The notes beneath the pieces are model-generated. The model made no database searches, was not told where the DNA came from, and saw nothing but the letters and a program-made list of their open reading frames with translations. A program made the translations under genes and the position numbers. Source: Oceanispirochaeta sp. M1 (GTDB lineage: Bacteria; Spirochaetota; Spirochaetia; DSM-2461). From it: a DNA stretch of 64,000 nucleotides. Shown piece after piece: positions 51,737 through 60,929 of this stretch; positions within the stretch are counted from its first letter, which is position 1, and each line of letters starts with the position of its first letter. The stretch is taken from positions 62,001-126,000 of the forward strand of contig NZ_QQPQ01000003.1 in assembly GCF_003346715.1 (NCBI RefSeq), given 5' to 3'.

Positions 51737-53064
51737 ATCTTCCTTTGAAGTACCAGGCACAGTGGACAGCTATCATATATATGCTTGTGTTTGTATTGCT
51801 GCTCTTGATGCTGCCAGGTTCTCTCTACTCCGAGCAGATCGTAAGAACCGATCTTAATCTGCAGGAGGGGATCTCTCTATTCTACAGAGTTGAAGACAAC
51901 GCGGCTCTTGCCGAGATAAGGCTGCTATGCAGCAGGGAGGGAGAGTTTCTCCCCTCCCGTTTTATCCTCGAAACAGAAAGGCTCCTGTTCGGCTCCTTCC
52001 AGGCGGCAGGGATGTGGAAGTTTATCTCTATGGATTCTCTTGTCAGCTCTGCTTCTCTGAAAGATGCACCGGGCCTGAACCCGGATAGAAGTTCTAAGAA
52101 TGCTCTTGAGAATCCCGCTGCGGCATATCTGCTTCCCGGTAGAGGCGGTGTTATGATGCTCAGTGGGGAAGACAGTATACAGTCAGCCCTATGGGTAAAA
52201 TTTAAACCTGGAAATTATACGGAAGTGAATACGGGGGTATCCCTTGTACTGCCTGACCCGGAACCCGAAGATTCCAGTCATGAAGAGTGGTTTGGGGATT
52301 CAGGAAAAGGACAGAACAGTCCTCTGTACCACTCGGTCACAGAGTTCATTACAGAAAGAGCAAGAACTACCTACAGAATCTCAGCAGCTGTCTCAGCAGC
52401 ATCCATGAGGGTTCCAGGCTGTTCAATACTCCCGGTTTTCACTTACTACGGTGAATTCTGGGATTTCAACAGTCGATTCTGGTACAACAGTCCCGGCTGG
52501 TTGAACAATAAGCTTGAAAGGGCTGACTCTCAGTTTTACTGGGAGAATGTATATACCATGAAACTGAATAATGGGCTTCAGACTCTGTTCAAATGGTTTA
52601 CGGCTACTGATTATCAGGAAGGAAATCTTCCGATTCATGGACTTCAGTGCAGAGGAGAGATGCTGTTTTCTTCCTGTCCCTTTCTCATTGAATATAAGCT
52701 TCTGCCGCCGGACAAGTCTTCTGAAATAAATCATTTTTACAGGATCAGGACAGGGTGGAATGGAAGAGTGTGGAGCACCAGAGGGGAGGCATCAATAACC
52801 CATGACAGGGAGAGGATTCAGGAATGGAAAGTCTCTGCTGAGCTGAAGAGGGCTCCCCGGAGCGGACGATACAGCCGATTTCGATGTTCCTTCAAGGCTG
52901 AACCAGGCGTTCTGAGCATTTCACCCGGGATGGAGGAATCATTTTCTCTGGGAGCTTTCCGTTTCAAGGTCTCTGGTGGATATTTGTTTGAACTGCCTGA
53001 TGCAGCCTATTATGATCCTGAGTCTCTCAATCTTTCGATTGCAGTGGAATGGAAGAAAAACTGA
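51706..53064 (+). CDS. Exported protein of unknown function, beta-rich
   Basis: A 452-residue protein I do not recognise. A hydrophobic signal segment (MLVFVLLLLMLPGSLYS) begins at residue 26, suggesting export. The rest alternates aromatic and charged residues (FTYYGEFWDFNSRFWYNSPGW, RIRTGWNGRVWSTRGEASITH), consistent with a periplasmic or outer-membrane beta structure. TTG 51706 has an ideal ribosome site (AAAAGGAG, 7 bases before), but the signal peptide alone would favour ATG 51781, which has none; the start is unsettled and overlaps a terminator-like hairpin. The next gene on its right is opposing. Confidence 0.65.
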   Translation: MSPNGGSLFFYLPLKYQAQWTAIIYMLVFVLLLLMLPGSLYSEQIVRTDLNLQEGISLFYRVEDNAALAEIRLLCSREGEFLPSRFILETERLLFGSFQAAGMWKFISMDSLVSSASLKDAPGLNPDRSSKNALENPAAAYLLPGRGGVMMLSGEDSIQSALWVKFKPGNYTEVNTGVSLVLPDPEPEDSSHEEWFGDSGKGQNSPLYHSVTEFITERARTTYRISAAVSAASMRVPGCSILPVFTYYGEFWDFNSRFWYNSPGWLNNKLERADSQFYWENVYTMKLNNGLQTLFKWFTATDYQEGNLPIHGLQCRGEMLFSSCPFLIEYKLLPPDKSSEINHFYRIRTGWNGRVWSTRGEASITHDRERIQEWKVSAELKRAPRSGRYSRFRCSFKAEPGVLSISPGMEESFSLGAFRFKVSGGYLFELPDAAYYDPESLNLSIAVEWKKN

Positions 53065-53066
53065 TA

Positions 53067-54128
53067 TTATTCAGGACGCAGGGTTTTGTTCAGTACGGCA
53101 GTAAGAGAATCTCTGCCGAATGAATCCTGGCCGATCTCCCATACAAAAAAACCGTTGATTCCGAGGTTTACACCCATTTCAGCCTTTTTCCTTACAGTGT
53201 CCATCCCGTTGAAGTAGTAGCCGTCAGCTTCATCATCCTGGGGCAGTACTTCATTCTGAAAGACTATCTCTCTGTAGGATTGTGCTTTTTTCCAGTAATC
53301 AGGCGAGTAGCCGTCAAAAATTCTGCCGTAAAAAGGAATCCCCATCAGCAATTTTTCATAGGGAATGTCGTAGCGGGCCGCCATATACTCCAGGGCTTCC
53401 CGAGTACTTTCTGCCGTACTGTGGCGACCATAAAAATCATAGCTCATCAGATGAATTTCATCAGGCAGGCTGTAGGTTTCGGGGATAAGAGAACGGAAGC
53501 GGCTGACAGCAATAGTCAGTTTGGTTTCCTGTTCATCACATAGTGTCCTCAGCTCTTTTAGAAATTCAAGATAGAATTCCTTTTCAAGTTCATTTCTCGG
53601 GAACTCCCAGTCCAGGTCCAGGCCGGAAATAGAATAATCCTTAATCATTCTCTTCAGTTCTTTGTAGAGATAATCCTTTTTGATTTCATCCCGCAGGACA
53701 GGGATAAATTCACTGGAAGATCCGCTGATACACAGAGACAGCTTAGTATCTGAATTCTTGAGAATGCGCTGCAGGTAACGAAGATCGCCTTCCTGACTGC
53801 TATTTAGAAGTTCATTTGGAAATCCCTCCATATCCATGGAGAAATAGAGGATCTCATCATAATGGGTCAGAATCTTTTCACCTCTTGAATAATCATAAGA
53901 AGGGGGGAGGCCCCGTGTATAGGAGGCATCCGGACTCTGTGCATAGGGATGCATGCTGTACCAGGCTGTATTTTCATTAAGATCATGATTAAAAAACTGA
54001 TGCATCCTATAGGAGGGCAGATAGGCCTTCATTCTGGGGCTGTCAGTTATGGAAGAATTATCAGATGCAACCGCAGATACAGCAGTAAACAGTATAAGTG
54101 TAAGAATAAGGCCCTTGAGATACTTCAT
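53067..54128 (-). CDS. Secreted glycoside hydrolase family 18 protein
   Basis: A 353-residue exported enzyme. Signal peptide LILTLILFTAVSAVAS (about 6-21). The GH18 catalytic motif DxxDxDxE reads SGLDLDWEF with the acid Glu; later HLMSYDFYGRH and LLMGIPFYGR match the family core. It cleaves chitin-like or peptidoglycan-related glycans, or is a YaaH-type wall hydrolase without LysM. TATAAT at 54161-54156 (minus) is a possible -10 box. Its stop is three bases from the unknown protein's. Confidence 0.88.
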   Translation of the reverse strand: MKYLKGLILTLILFTAVSAVASDNSSITDSPRMKAYLPSYRMHQFFNHDLNENTAWYSMHPYAQSPDASYTRGLPPSYDYSRGEKILTHYDEILYFSMDMEGFPNELLNSSQEGDLRYLQRILKNSDTKLSLCISGSSSEFIPVLRDEIKKDYLYKELKRMIKDYSISGLDLDWEFPRNELEKEFYLEFLKELRTLCDEQETKLTIAVSRFRSLIPETYSLPDEIHLMSYDFYGRHSTAESTREALEYMAARYDIPYEKLLMGIPFYGRIFDGYSPDYWKKAQSYREIVFQNEVLPQDDEADGYYFNGMDTVRKKAEMGVNLGINGFFVWEIGQDSFGRDSLTAVLNKTLRPE

Positions 54129-54258
54129 TAATAATATTCCTCCGCATTCGGATGCATTATAGTACGTCCATTCTTTTCAGGTAAAGCCGTTCTTCCCGAT
54201 TTACAAAACCCTCAATTTTTCCCATACTTGCAGGCACATTCACAGTCAGGAGAACCCG

Positions 54259-54594
54259 TTGAATATTCAGATTATCGGCATTAAAAAATGTCAGAGCACC
54301 AGGAAAGCCGAACGTTTTTTTAAAGAGAGGGGTTTTAAGTTTCAGAAACTGGATCTTGCTGAAAAAGGCATCAGCCCGGGTGAGCTTAGAAATATACTTG
54401 CCAGGGTTTCCGTAGATGATCTGATTGACAGTGGATCAAAGCTGTACAAACAGAAATTTGCCTATATGGATTTTGATCCTATGGAGGAGATTCCTGCCCA
54501 CCCTGAACTGATCAGGACTCCTGTTATCCGTTGTGACGGAAAAGTCAGCATCGGTTATGATCCGGAAACATGGAAGAAATGGATTGAAGGCTGA
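54259..54594 (+). CDS. ArsC/Spx/YffB family thioredoxin-fold protein
   Basis: A 111-residue protein. The catalytic Cys of the ArsC fold is in IGIKKCQSTRKAERFF (Cys12, Arg16), and the segment IRTPVIRCDGKVSIGYDPE matches the cis-Pro and substrate Arg region. The arsenate-type activity is not certain; YffB-like proteins act on small thiols. TTG 54259 is supported by AGGAG (54248-54252). Overlaps the MBL gene end-to-start. Confidence 0.85.
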   Translation: MNIQIIGIKKCQSTRKAERFFKERGFKFQKLDLAEKGISPGELRNILARVSVDDLIDSGSKLYKQKFAYMDFDPMEEIPAHPELIRTPVIRCDGKVSIGYDPETWKKWIEG

Positions 54595-55378
54595 TAAAAC
54601 CAGATTTGCCATATTGGGCAGCGGATCTGCTGCCAACGGCTTTATCTTTGAACATAATGGATTTTCAATTCTTATCGATAATGGATATACCCTTACAGAA
54701 TTCCGCAGGCGTATGAAGCAGCTGGATTTTGAGGAGTCGGGAATATCTTTTATATTTCTGACTCATCACCACAGTGACCATTTTAAGGGTGTTGAGGCCC
54801 TGTCACATGCCTTGAATGTTCCGGTTGTCACCCATGGGGGTATGCCCCTTGAAAAACATTGTAAAAAACAGGGACTTCAGCGGCTTGATATCCTTCCGGG
54901 TAAAGATTATTCCTTTAAAGGTCTTGAATTCCGCTGTTTTGAAACCTCCCATGATGCTCACAGTTCCATCGGGTTTCATTTTTCATTGGGTGGTCAGGTA
55001 TTCACTCTCATTACAGATACGGGTGTCATCTCTCAGGAGATGGCTGATCTGGCAGCGAAGTCAGATTACCTCTTTCTTGAATCCAACTATTCTCCGGAGA
55101 TGCTGCATAACGGTCCCTATCCTGAATTCCTTAAAAAAAGGATACTTTCGAATAAAGGACATCTCTCAAATCTGGATGCCGCTGTTTTTATGTCTAAACT
55201 GTCAGATGCTGATAATCCAAGACTGAAAAAAATATTTCTCTGTCATTTATCAGAAAAAAATAATACTGTTGAAAAAGTAAAAGAAGAAGTCGGGCGCATC
55301 TACAGTGGTTCCATTCCCTATGGGATCTGTCAGAGGAATGACTGTCTGAGTCAGGATAAGCTGATTCGGAGTGCCTAG
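54584..55378 (+). CDS. MBL-fold metallohydrolase (YycJ/WalJ-like)
   Basis: A 264-residue metallo-beta-lactamase-fold hydrolase. Metal-binding THHHSDHFKG (HxHxDH), His in HGGMPLEKH, the Asp of ITDTGV, and the late His of FLCHLSEKNN. The N-terminal FAILGSGSAANGFIF resembles YycJ, proposed to act on DNA or cell-wall regulation. TTG 54584 is the likeliest start, 11 bases inside the ArsC-like gene; ATG 54557 is possible, so the start is uncertain. Confidence 0.85.
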   Translation: MKADKTRFAILGSGSAANGFIFEHNGFSILIDNGYTLTEFRRRMKQLDFEESGISFIFLTHHHSDHFKGVEALSHALNVPVVTHGGMPLEKHCKKQGLQRLDILPGKDYSFKGLEFRCFETSHDAHSSIGFHFSLGGQVFTLITDTGVISQEMADLAAKSDYLFLESNYSPEMLHNGPYPEFLKKRILSNKGHLSNLDAAVFMSKLSDADNPRLKKIFLCHLSEKNNTVEKVKEEVGRIYSGSIPYGICQRNDCLSQDKLIRSA

Positions 55379-55392
55379 TATAAGGAGCATTT

Positions 55393-57339
55393 ATGGAATC
55401 ACTGAACCAATTCTGGACAAAATCATGGGAGACCCTTCCTGAAGTAAAAGCATTTATGGATGGAGAGAGAAGCAGTCTTTCTGAATCTTCCATAAAACAG
55501 ATAGAGAGTTTTCTTCGTATTCTTCAATCAGGAAATAGTGATGATCCATCCAATTCTTCATTTATGGCAAAGGCTGCCCAGGCAGTAGTCGGGGAACTTA
55601 AAAGCGCTAATGCTTCTGATTTCGTTGGTGCCGCACTCAAATTTGCCTCACAATCAGATAGTGGCAGTGAGAATCTTCTAGAACTTTTCTTTCCGGAGGC
55701 CCGTTTCGGTGGTGATACTCCAGAAGAGCAGATTAAATCATTGCGGGCAAAGAGGACTGTCTCTGTTGAGTCCCTGAATCCCGATGCAATAACCGATCCG
55801 GCATCCCAGATGATTTTTACAGCCAATGTTCTGCTTACCCTTCCTCCTGATAATTATAAAAAAAGACTGACTCCTTCCATGCTGAAGCGTGTTGAGAGTG
55901 TTGAAAATGAAGAACAGAAATACTGGTTTGATCACCCCATTCTTATGGGAGTGGAGACAGAGGCAAATGAGATGGTTTACGGTCTAAAGGGCCTGGCCGA
56001 TACTTTTGCTTATGAAAAAAACGCCGGAAATGCAGCCGCTGACAGTAAGATGACAGTTCTGCTCTCTCTTTCGGTAACACATAACGGCCTTAAAGCCCTG
56101 GCTCAGGAGTATCTGGCTTCTGAACTGGAGGGTTATCCCGGACTTGATGATCTGGAAATATACATATTTACCGAAGAAGATACGGAAGCATTGTCAGCTC
56201 TTCTGGCTGCGCTTCTGACAGCGGGGAGCAGCCCTGAAGATACAGCTGCTGATATTGCCCAGGTTTTTGGTGTAGACGGCCGCTATGGAAGGCATTACAG
56301 TTTTCTCAAGGCAATTATTCCTCTCTGGTCTATTGCAGTAGATCCCGGTATAAAAGGGACATTCAAGATTGATCTTGATCAGGTATTTCCCCAGAAGGAA
56401 CTCAAAGCACAGACAGGAAAAACAGCATTTGAACACTTTATGTCAGAACTCTGGGGAGCCCGGGGAAAAGATTCTTCGGGAAGAGATGTGGTATTGGGGA
56501 TGATTGCCGGTGCTCTGGTCAATGAAAAGGATATTGCAAAATCCCTTTTTACTCCTGATGTGCCTCTACCTCCCGCAGATCTTCAATTAAAAGGGGAGAC
56601 ACAAATCTTTCATAAACAGCTACCTATGGCAGTCTCCACTCTGGCTGAAATGATGACAGACTACAGTTCTCCAGGAATGCCCGATGGAAAAAATACCTGT
56701 CTCAGCAGAGTACATGTAACAGGAGGCACCAACGGTATACTCTGTTCAGTACTCAGAAAGAAAAGACCCTTTACTCCAACTTTTATCGGGCGTGCCGAAG
56801 ATCAGGGGTATCTCCTCTCTGTCCTCTTCGATGAGGAGGGGGGGCTGATGCGCTATGTTCATGAACCGGGCCTGATTATGCGTCATGATAAGGACGCCTT
56901 TGCCGGTGAGGCTATTGCTGCTGCAAAACAGGGTACCTGGGTTGCTGATCTTCTTCGTATTCTCTATTTCAGTTATTATGCAGAGTTTCTACAAGGTTCC
57001 TGTTCGGCAGTGAAAGAGGAACTTGACCCTTTTACGGGATGTTTTATTTCAACAGCACCCATCACCCGTGTATTTTTACGTCTTATTCTTAAAGTTCTTG
57101 AATCACCTGAAGAGGCCGATTCACTTCTTGCGATGGCGGAGCTGCAGCTCTCTCCCTTTATATCAGAAGAGGAGAACAGCGACAGTATCAGAAAAAGATG
57201 GGAGTTCGAGAAGAGAGCATGGAATCTCTATTACGATGCCCTGGATAGACTGGAAGAGGGGATTAAGAAGAATGATGCAAGCGGGAAGCAGACTGCAGCC
57301 GCTGTAAAAGAACGGCTTTTAAGCTGCCGGATCAGTTAA
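55393..57339 (+). CDS. Large cytoplasmic protein of unknown function
   Basis: A 648-residue soluble protein without signal peptide, transmembrane segments or any motif I recognise. It is acidic and helical in the first 350 residues, with segments such as WFDHPILMGVETEANEMVYGLKGLADTF and FEKRAWNLYYDALDRLEEG. It follows the MBL gene by 14 bases with AAGGAG upstream, so it may be in that operon. Ends overlap the opposing nrnA-like gene by 8 bases. Possibly lineage-specific. Confidence 0.8.
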   Translation: MESLNQFWTKSWETLPEVKAFMDGERSSLSESSIKQIESFLRILQSGNSDDPSNSSFMAKAAQAVVGELKSANASDFVGAALKFASQSDSGSENLLELFFPEARFGGDTPEEQIKSLRAKRTVSVESLNPDAITDPASQMIFTANVLLTLPPDNYKKRLTPSMLKRVESVENEEQKYWFDHPILMGVETEANEMVYGLKGLADTFAYEKNAGNAAADSKMTVLLSLSVTHNGLKALAQEYLASELEGYPGLDDLEIYIFTEEDTEALSALLAALLTAGSSPEDTAADIAQVFGVDGRYGRHYSFLKAIIPLWSIAVDPGIKGTFKIDLDQVFPQKELKAQTGKTAFEHFMSELWGARGKDSSGRDVVLGMIAGALVNEKDIAKSLFTPDVPLPPADLQLKGETQIFHKQLPMAVSTLAEMMTDYSSPGMPDGKNTCLSRVHVTGGTNGILCSVLRKKRPFTPTFIGRAEDQGYLLSVLFDEEGGLMRYVHEPGLIMRHDKDAFAGEAIAAAKQGTWVADLLRILYFSYYAEFLQGSCSAVKEELDPFTGCFISTAPITRVFLRLILKVLESPEEADSLLAMAELQLSPFISEEENSDSIRKRWEFEKRAWNLYYDALDRLEEGIKKNDASGKQTAAAVKERLLSCRIS

Positions 57340-58303
57340 GCAGCTCTTTCAGTTTCTCAAACCAGATTTCCGGATCGGGAGATTCCTGTTTTTCGATAAT
57401 ACCGCCTGCCATCTCTTTATGTCCGCCCCCGCGGCCTATGCCTGTAGTGAAGCTCTTCATAATACGGGATGCGTCCTTATCGCCCCGGTTATTTCTGAAT
57501 GATACTGAGACGGCATCACTGTTATTGGCAAAGAGGGCAGCAAAATTGATCTCTTGAAGAGAGAGTATGAAGTCCCCCAGTATTCCCATCAGGTTCTGAG
57601 GGCATCCTTCCGGGAGATAACAGACAGCCAATCCCTTGTAAACCATAAGACTCTCAAGTACTTTTCTATAAAAGTCCAGATCACTGAGTTGAATATTATT
57701 TCTCAGGATCAAGTTTACAAGATCCAAATCTGAGTATGGAAAAAGAAAAGTTAAAGCCTTGAGATCCATCTCTGTCATACCCCGGGTATAGAGATCAGTG
57801 TCTCTGGCAAGCCCTATATGCATGGCCGAAGCAGCCTCTCTTGATGGTATCACTCCGAGTTCCTGGTAGTACTCACATATTATTGTGGAGCATGAGCCGT
57901 ATTCAGGACGGATATCTATCAGTTCCACATCCTCTGTGGTCAGGCTTTTATGATGATCGATAACAGCTATTTCCTTTCCGGTCAGATCCTCCACATTGGA
58001 ATTCCCCTTACAGCCGTCCACTATGATAATGCGGTCGGAATCAATCAGCTCATACTGTTTCCAGTGATAGATAGGGATGTGAAGCTGGGCAATCATCTTG
58101 ATCAGTGCATCTCTCTGCAGTTCTCCGTCATAGATTATTTCCGCATGAATATCCTGACTGTCAAGAAGTCCCTTCAGGCCGAAGGCTGAGGCTACAGCAT
58201 CAGGATCAGGAAAGTTGTGTGTCTGTATGAAAAGTCTTCCGCTCTCTTTATTAAGATATGTAATTAGATTTTTCGAAAAGATAAGCTTCTCCTGATAGTA
58301 CAA
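57332..58303 (-). CDS. DHH-family phosphoesterase (NrnA-like)
   Basis: A 323-residue enzyme with a DHH domain (THNFPDPDAVASAFGLKGLL near residue 31, and DHHKS near 117) and a DHHA1 domain with GRGGGHKEMAGG near residue 290. Relatives degrade nano-RNA and 3'-phosphoadenosine-5'-phosphate or cyclic dinucleotide products. The start appears to be TTG 58303 behind a GGGAT-type site; no ATG is near, so it is moderately certain. Confidence 0.9.
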   Translation of the reverse strand: MYYQEKLIFSKNLITYLNKESGRLFIQTHNFPDPDAVASAFGLKGLLDSQDIHAEIIYDGELQRDALIKMIAQLHIPIYHWKQYELIDSDRIIIVDGCKGNSNVEDLTGKEIAVIDHHKSLTTEDVELIDIRPEYGSCSTIICEYYQELGVIPSREAASAMHIGLARDTDLYTRGMTEMDLKALTFLFPYSDLDLVNLILRNNIQLSDLDFYRKVLESLMVYKGLAVCYLPEGCPQNLMGILGDFILSLQEINFAALFANNSDAVSVSFRNNRGDKDASRIMKSFTTGIGRGGGHKEMAGGIIEKQESPDPEIWFEKLKELLN

Positions 58304-58383
58304 TTATCCCGCTTGGTTTATGATCGTACAGGATTCCGTAACTGTTTATAGTTACAATAGAATCATAATACAGGAGATTAACT

Positions 58384-59286
58384 ATGTCCATTCAATGGTT
58401 TCCCGGTCATATGACCAGGACAAAAAAACTTATTCGTGAAAATCTGAAGAAAGTGGATATGGTTATTGAAATTCTCGACGCCCGTGCGCCTCTGGCATCA
58501 AGGAATCCCCTCCTGGGAGAACTGACGCAGGGAAAACCGAGACTGATTCTGCTTAATAAAGCAGATCTGGCTGATCCCGTCGTCACCGACGCCTGGATAA
58601 GGAAACTTTCAGAAGGGAACAGTATTAAGGCTATAGCCGTTAATTCCCGTAATAAGAGATCCCTCAAATCAATTCCCAAAGAGTGCAAAGGTCTATGTAA
58701 AGGGAAGAAATGGGTCAATAGAAGACCTGTCAGGGCAATGATTGTAGGTATCCCGAATGTGGGTAAATCCACCGTCATAAATACTCTGGCCGGTAAGAAA
58801 AAGGCCGCAGCCGCCAATAAGCCGGGAGTCACAAAGGATATGCAGCGCGTTCCTATTTCCCAGGAGATACAAATTCTGGATACACCTGGAATCCTTTGGC
58901 ACAAGTTTGATGATCAGCTGGTTGGATTGAAACTGGCCACTCTGGGGTCCATTAAGGATGCAGTGCTTCTAATCGATGAAATCGCAGTCAGTGCTCTTAG
59001 ATATTTGAATTCTATATACCCTGAAATTGTCTCCAGTCGTTTCAAGCTTGTTGATGATAAAGGTGAAAAGATGAGCAACGGGGATCTTCAGGTCTCTGAT
59101 GCTCACATCATTCTTGAGCAGATTGCCAGGAACAGAGGTCTTCTGGTTAGCGGTGGAGAGGCTGACAAAGAAAGAGCCGCCCGTCTCCTTATCAAGGAGC
59201 TGCGGGACGGTATCATTGGTAGAATCAGCCTGGAGGACTCAAAAGATCCCTCCAGAGGCTGGGAGTTTACTCGGGAAGAGCAATAA
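58384..59286 (+). CDS. rbgA: Ribosome biogenesis GTPase RbgA/YlqF
   Basis: A 300-residue circularly permuted GTPase: G4 LLNKADLAD comes first (about 57), then G1 GIPNVGKST (about 122) and G3 DTPGI (about 166). The start MSIQWFPGHMTRT is the family hallmark. It assists late 50S assembly. AGGAG precedes ATG 58384. Its 3' end overlaps the opposing gene by 20 bases. Confidence 0.94.
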   Translation: MSIQWFPGHMTRTKKLIRENLKKVDMVIEILDARAPLASRNPLLGELTQGKPRLILLNKADLADPVVTDAWIRKLSEGNSIKAIAVNSRNKRSLKSIPKECKGLCKGKKWVNRRPVRAMIVGIPNVGKSTVINTLAGKKKAAAANKPGVTKDMQRVPISQEIQILDTPGILWHKFDDQLVGLKLATLGSIKDAVLLIDEIAVSALRYLNSIYPEIVSSRFKLVDDKGEKMSNGDLQVSDAHIILEQIARNRGLLVSGGEADKERAARLLIKELRDGIIGRISLEDSKDPSRGWEFTREEQ

Positions 59287-60280
59287 TCTTCCACTTTCCC
59301 TCTTCTGATTTCAGCATAAATACTAAATTCTCACCTTTCATGAAGTCATTCATACCCGGAAGAACTTCTGTTCCCAGGAAGAGGTAACAGTTTCTGTCGG
59401 GAGACCATCGCCTTCCGTCTTCAAACCACTGGGGGAACAGTTCTGCGTATTCATCATAGTTGTAGATATGATAGTGATAGTTCCTCTTGTAATCAGCCAG
59501 AGTAAAGCGGCTCAGATCCGTAGCGGGAGGTGCAATTCTGTAACGGCTCTGACTGAATCCGCTTTCAAGAACCTTCAGATTGTCGGAGAGTGATTTGTAG
59601 AAAGCCGGCAGATTGCCGTCAATATTATTTTCAATGAAATCTAGGGCGAAATCCCTTGCTTCACTTCTGGTGTTTTGTATCTCTTTTAATCCATCCATGG
59701 GAACCATCAGCTCTACAGGTGAGGAGAAAGCCATCTGAAGCCGGGGAGTATCGGTCTCTGTATCATTTCCTTCAGAGGGGAAATCCCATGCTTCCAGTTC
59801 AATTCTGTATATCTTGCCGGGAGCCGAACTTCGGGGTGGTGCAATAAGTCTGACAGAGAGGGTGGCATTACCGTCCATAATCATGCCATTACCGCTGAAA
59901 GGGATAAACCAGTTGCTGTCTTTTTCCTGCCAGCGGGAGGCTTTTTCTGTCCAGGGGAGGGTGAATACAGCATCCTGAGACTCGAACTGTCCAAGTTTAA
60001 CCTGCAGTGTACTCTGGCCTATCTGTGCGGATTCATCGATATAGCTTGTTTTAACACGCCACTTTCTCACTGTACCGGGGAGTGGCGGCTGTATGGAATT
60101 AAAATCCTCTTTATAGATCTGTCTTATTTCCATCCATCCGCCGTCACTGTTCACCAGAAAAGGCTGGTAGCTGTGGCTGTCATATAGTGTTATGGAACCC
60201 GTCAGGGCTTCTGCTGCATCCTGTGCAGTAACTGTAAAAGGAATAAGGGCAATCAGCAGGATTAACATTTTTTTAAGCAT
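59267..60280 (-). CDS. Exported protein of unknown function
   Basis: A 337-residue protein with signal peptide (LILLIALIPFTVTAQ, cleavage about residue 19-20). No family recognised. The N-terminal two thirds are beta-rich; the C-terminal part (about 225-337, DYKRNYHYHIYNYDEYAELFPQWF) has tyrosine-rich helices and ends with an FMLKSEEGKWKIIALP NTF2-like strand. ATG 60280 follows GGGAGG. Role unknown. Confidence 0.8.
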   Translation of the reverse strand: MLKKMLILLIALIPFTVTAQDAAEALTGSITLYDSHSYQPFLVNSDGGWMEIRQIYKEDFNSIQPPLPGTVRKWRVKTSYIDESAQIGQSTLQVKLGQFESQDAVFTLPWTEKASRWQEKDSNWFIPFSGNGMIMDGNATLSVRLIAPPRSSAPGKIYRIELEAWDFPSEGNDTETDTPRLQMAFSSPVELMVPMDGLKEIQNTRSEARDFALDFIENNIDGNLPAFYKSLSDNLKVLESGFSQSRYRIAPPATDLSRFTLADYKRNYHYHIYNYDEYAELFPQWFEDGRRWSPDRNCYLFLGTEVLPGMNDFMKGENLVFMLKSEEGKWKIIALPE

Positions 60281-60368
60281 TCAATAACCTCCCATGCTGA
60301 AGCTCCTGTTTACACAGGGCTTCACTATATGATCGGAAGGTTTATTCCCCTTATCAAGGGTTAAGTGC

Positions 60369-60396
60369 AAAAAAATACCGGCAGTAAAACTGCCGG
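60369..60396 (-). terminator. Terminator of ilvBN
   Basis: CCGGCAG and CTGCCGG (60378-60384 and 60390-60396) with a 5-base loop. On the minus strand it continues into seven T, so it ends the ilvBN transcript. Confidence 0.9.
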
Positions 60397-60422
60397 CTGA
60401 TCTGATTTAATAAAGTATGGGC

Positions 60423-60929
60423 TTACCAGGAAGTTTCTTCCTCTCCCCGAGCTATAAGAACCTTACCGGTTCGAACTACTTCGAGTACTCCGAACTTATC
60501 AAGCATTTTTCTCACTGCATCGATCTTTGTGGATCTGCCTGTTACCTGAAAAGTCATTGTTGTATCACTTATATCAACATTCCGGCATTTAAATGCACTG
60601 GATATCTGCAGAATTTCAGTACGGGACTCATTATCACAGCGTACCTTTATCAGAGCCAGTTCTTTCTGAATGACGTCTTCATCAGTATATTCCCTTGCAT
60701 GAATTACATCGACCAGACGGTTCAGCTGCTCCAGCATAAGGTGGAGGGTCTTGCTGTCACCGGTGGCTTCTATATTGATTCTTGAATAACGTGGGTCCTG
60801 TGCGGGAGAACCTACGAAACTCTCAAGATTGTAGCCTCTTCTGGCGAAAACAAGAGCGATCCGGATGGTCACACCGGGTTTGTTTTCTACATAAAGGCTG
60901 ATGTTGTGTTTTTTCTGAGAATCGTCCAT
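60423..60929 (-). CDS. ilvN: Acetolactate synthase small (regulatory) subunit
   Basis: A 168-residue ACT-domain protein. N-terminal ISLYVENKPGVTIRIALVFARRGYNLESF is the valine-binding ACT domain; a second, C-terminal domain (about 85-160) follows. It activates and confers feedback control on IlvB. Its ATG shares one base with the ilvB stop (TGATG). Confidence 0.93.
   Translation of the reverse strand: MDDSQKKHNISLYVENKPGVTIRIALVFARRGYNLESFVGSPAQDPRYSRINIEATGDSKTLHLMLEQLNRLVDVIHAREYTDEDVIQKELALIKVRCDNESRTEILQISSAFKCRNVDISDTTMTFQVTGRSTKIDAVRKMLDKFGVLEVVRTGKVLIARGEEETSW

Noticed and set aside
60467-60500. GGTTCGAA tRNA-like motif
   Set aside because: It lies inside the ilvN coding sequence with no cloverleaf.
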